Position numbers and translations under genes: made by a program | In this document: positions 63,809-64,000 of the stretch, piece after piece | Position numbering within the stretch: position 1 is the stretch's first letter | How the letters are laid out: each line of letters opens with the position of its first letter | NCBI RefSeq assembly: GCF_013407855.1 | Contig: NZ_JACBZH010000001.1 | Span: 3,472,001 to 3,536,000 of the forward strand | Direction of reading: 5' to 3' | Length of the DNA: 64,000 nt | DNA from: Actinopolymorpha rutila | Lineage (GTDB): Bacteria; Actinomycetota; Actinomycetes; Propionibacteriales; Actinopolymorphaceae | Notes under the pieces: generated by a model | Told to the model about the DNA's origin: nothing | The model's database searches: none | The model's input: the letters and a program-made list of their open reading frames with translations, nothing else

Positions 63809-64000
63809 TCATGCCTTCCCTTCGCGACCGCTGCCGGAACCGCCGGCAGGCTCGCCGCCGCGGTCCTCGACCCACTCCTCCTGCGCCCACGACTGCAGCG
63901 AGCGGACCGTCACCTCACCGGCCCGCAGTGCCTCGATGCCCTGCACCGCGGCCGCCAGGCCCTGCACGGTGGTGATGCACGGGATGTTCGCCATGATCGC
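63809..64000 (-). CDS. carB: carbamoyl-phosphate synthase large chain, C-terminal end
   Basis: The visible C-terminus [20 protein letters not shown] followed by [16 protein letters not shown] is the conserved end of CarB; the rest lies beyond the window. The last 20 residues are a Gly/Glu-rich tail. First gene of carB-pyrF here. Confidence 0.88.
   Translation of the reverse strand, partial: AIMANIPCITTVQGLAAAVQGIEALRAGEVTVRSLQSWAQEEWVEDRGGEPAGGSGSGREGKA

Overview
The window is GC-rich throughout (about 70% by eye), uses GTG and TTG starts freely, and carries actinobacterial marker genes: mihF next to gmk, a motor-less priA, an Rv2578c-type radical SAM gene, ECF41 and ECF42 sigma factors, and many start codons sitting 6-8 nt behind a TANNNT box (leaderless transcripts). 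It is chromosomal DNA from a high-GC member of the Actinomycetota. A Propionibacteriales-like soil actinomycete is my guess from gene content; no rRNA or tRNA is present to settle it.

Left part (1-13.2 kb): a truncated MFS exporter, an alpha/beta hydrolase, a DUF5666-like secreted protein, a glycolipid-binding-domain protein, an ABC exporter followed by oligopeptidase B, a thiolase, a NUDIX hydrolase, a two-domain GNAT protein, and an AraC regulator with two VOC genes. At 13.2-14.9 kb a TetR gene and a hydrolase diverge around a perfect 32-bp palindrome.

14.9-17.9 kb is the most unusual stretch. A tyrosine recombinase has its 3' end duplicated, in decayed form, on the far side of a GNAT gene. 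Paired palindromes lie in the recombinase promoter. Upstream follows about 1.2 kb without a clear gene, holding an AT-rich double palindrome, a damaged small ORF and two matching ECF42-type promoters. 17.9-24.3 kb holds two ECF sigma modules: DGPF/YCII protein plus ECF42 sigma factor, and carboxymuconolactone decarboxylase plus SDR opposite an ECF41 sigma factor, with recognisable ECF41 promoters facing both ways.

24.3-44.4 kb is a mosaic of small metabolic and regulatory genes: a threonine-synthase-like gene whose N-terminus is cut by an in-frame TAG, DinB/VOC proteins, a kinase with a GPE repeat, an RmlD-like SDR, an MFS exporter with two palindromic operators, an AlkZ-like protein, YbaK, an M48 protease, an NfeD-SPFH-TSUP membrane operon, ABC ATPases, a GH4 glycosidase, SerB, and a PadR-DrrAB-type exporter module.

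44.4-64 kb is a mostly minus-strand housekeeping block. Reading leftward from the right edge: carB (C-terminus), pyrF, cysQ, mihF, gmk, rpoZ, coaBC, a small membrane protein, radical SAM, metK, priA, HAD, (NUDIX on plus), def, fmt, rsmB, rpe, cupin, then an FMN-riboswitch-controlled riboflavin operon (ribE, pnuC/pnuX-like, ribBA, ribH, sixA-like). Many of these genes overlap by 1-20 nt and are probably translationally coupled. No rRNA, tRNA, CRISPR array, transposase or complete prophage was seen.
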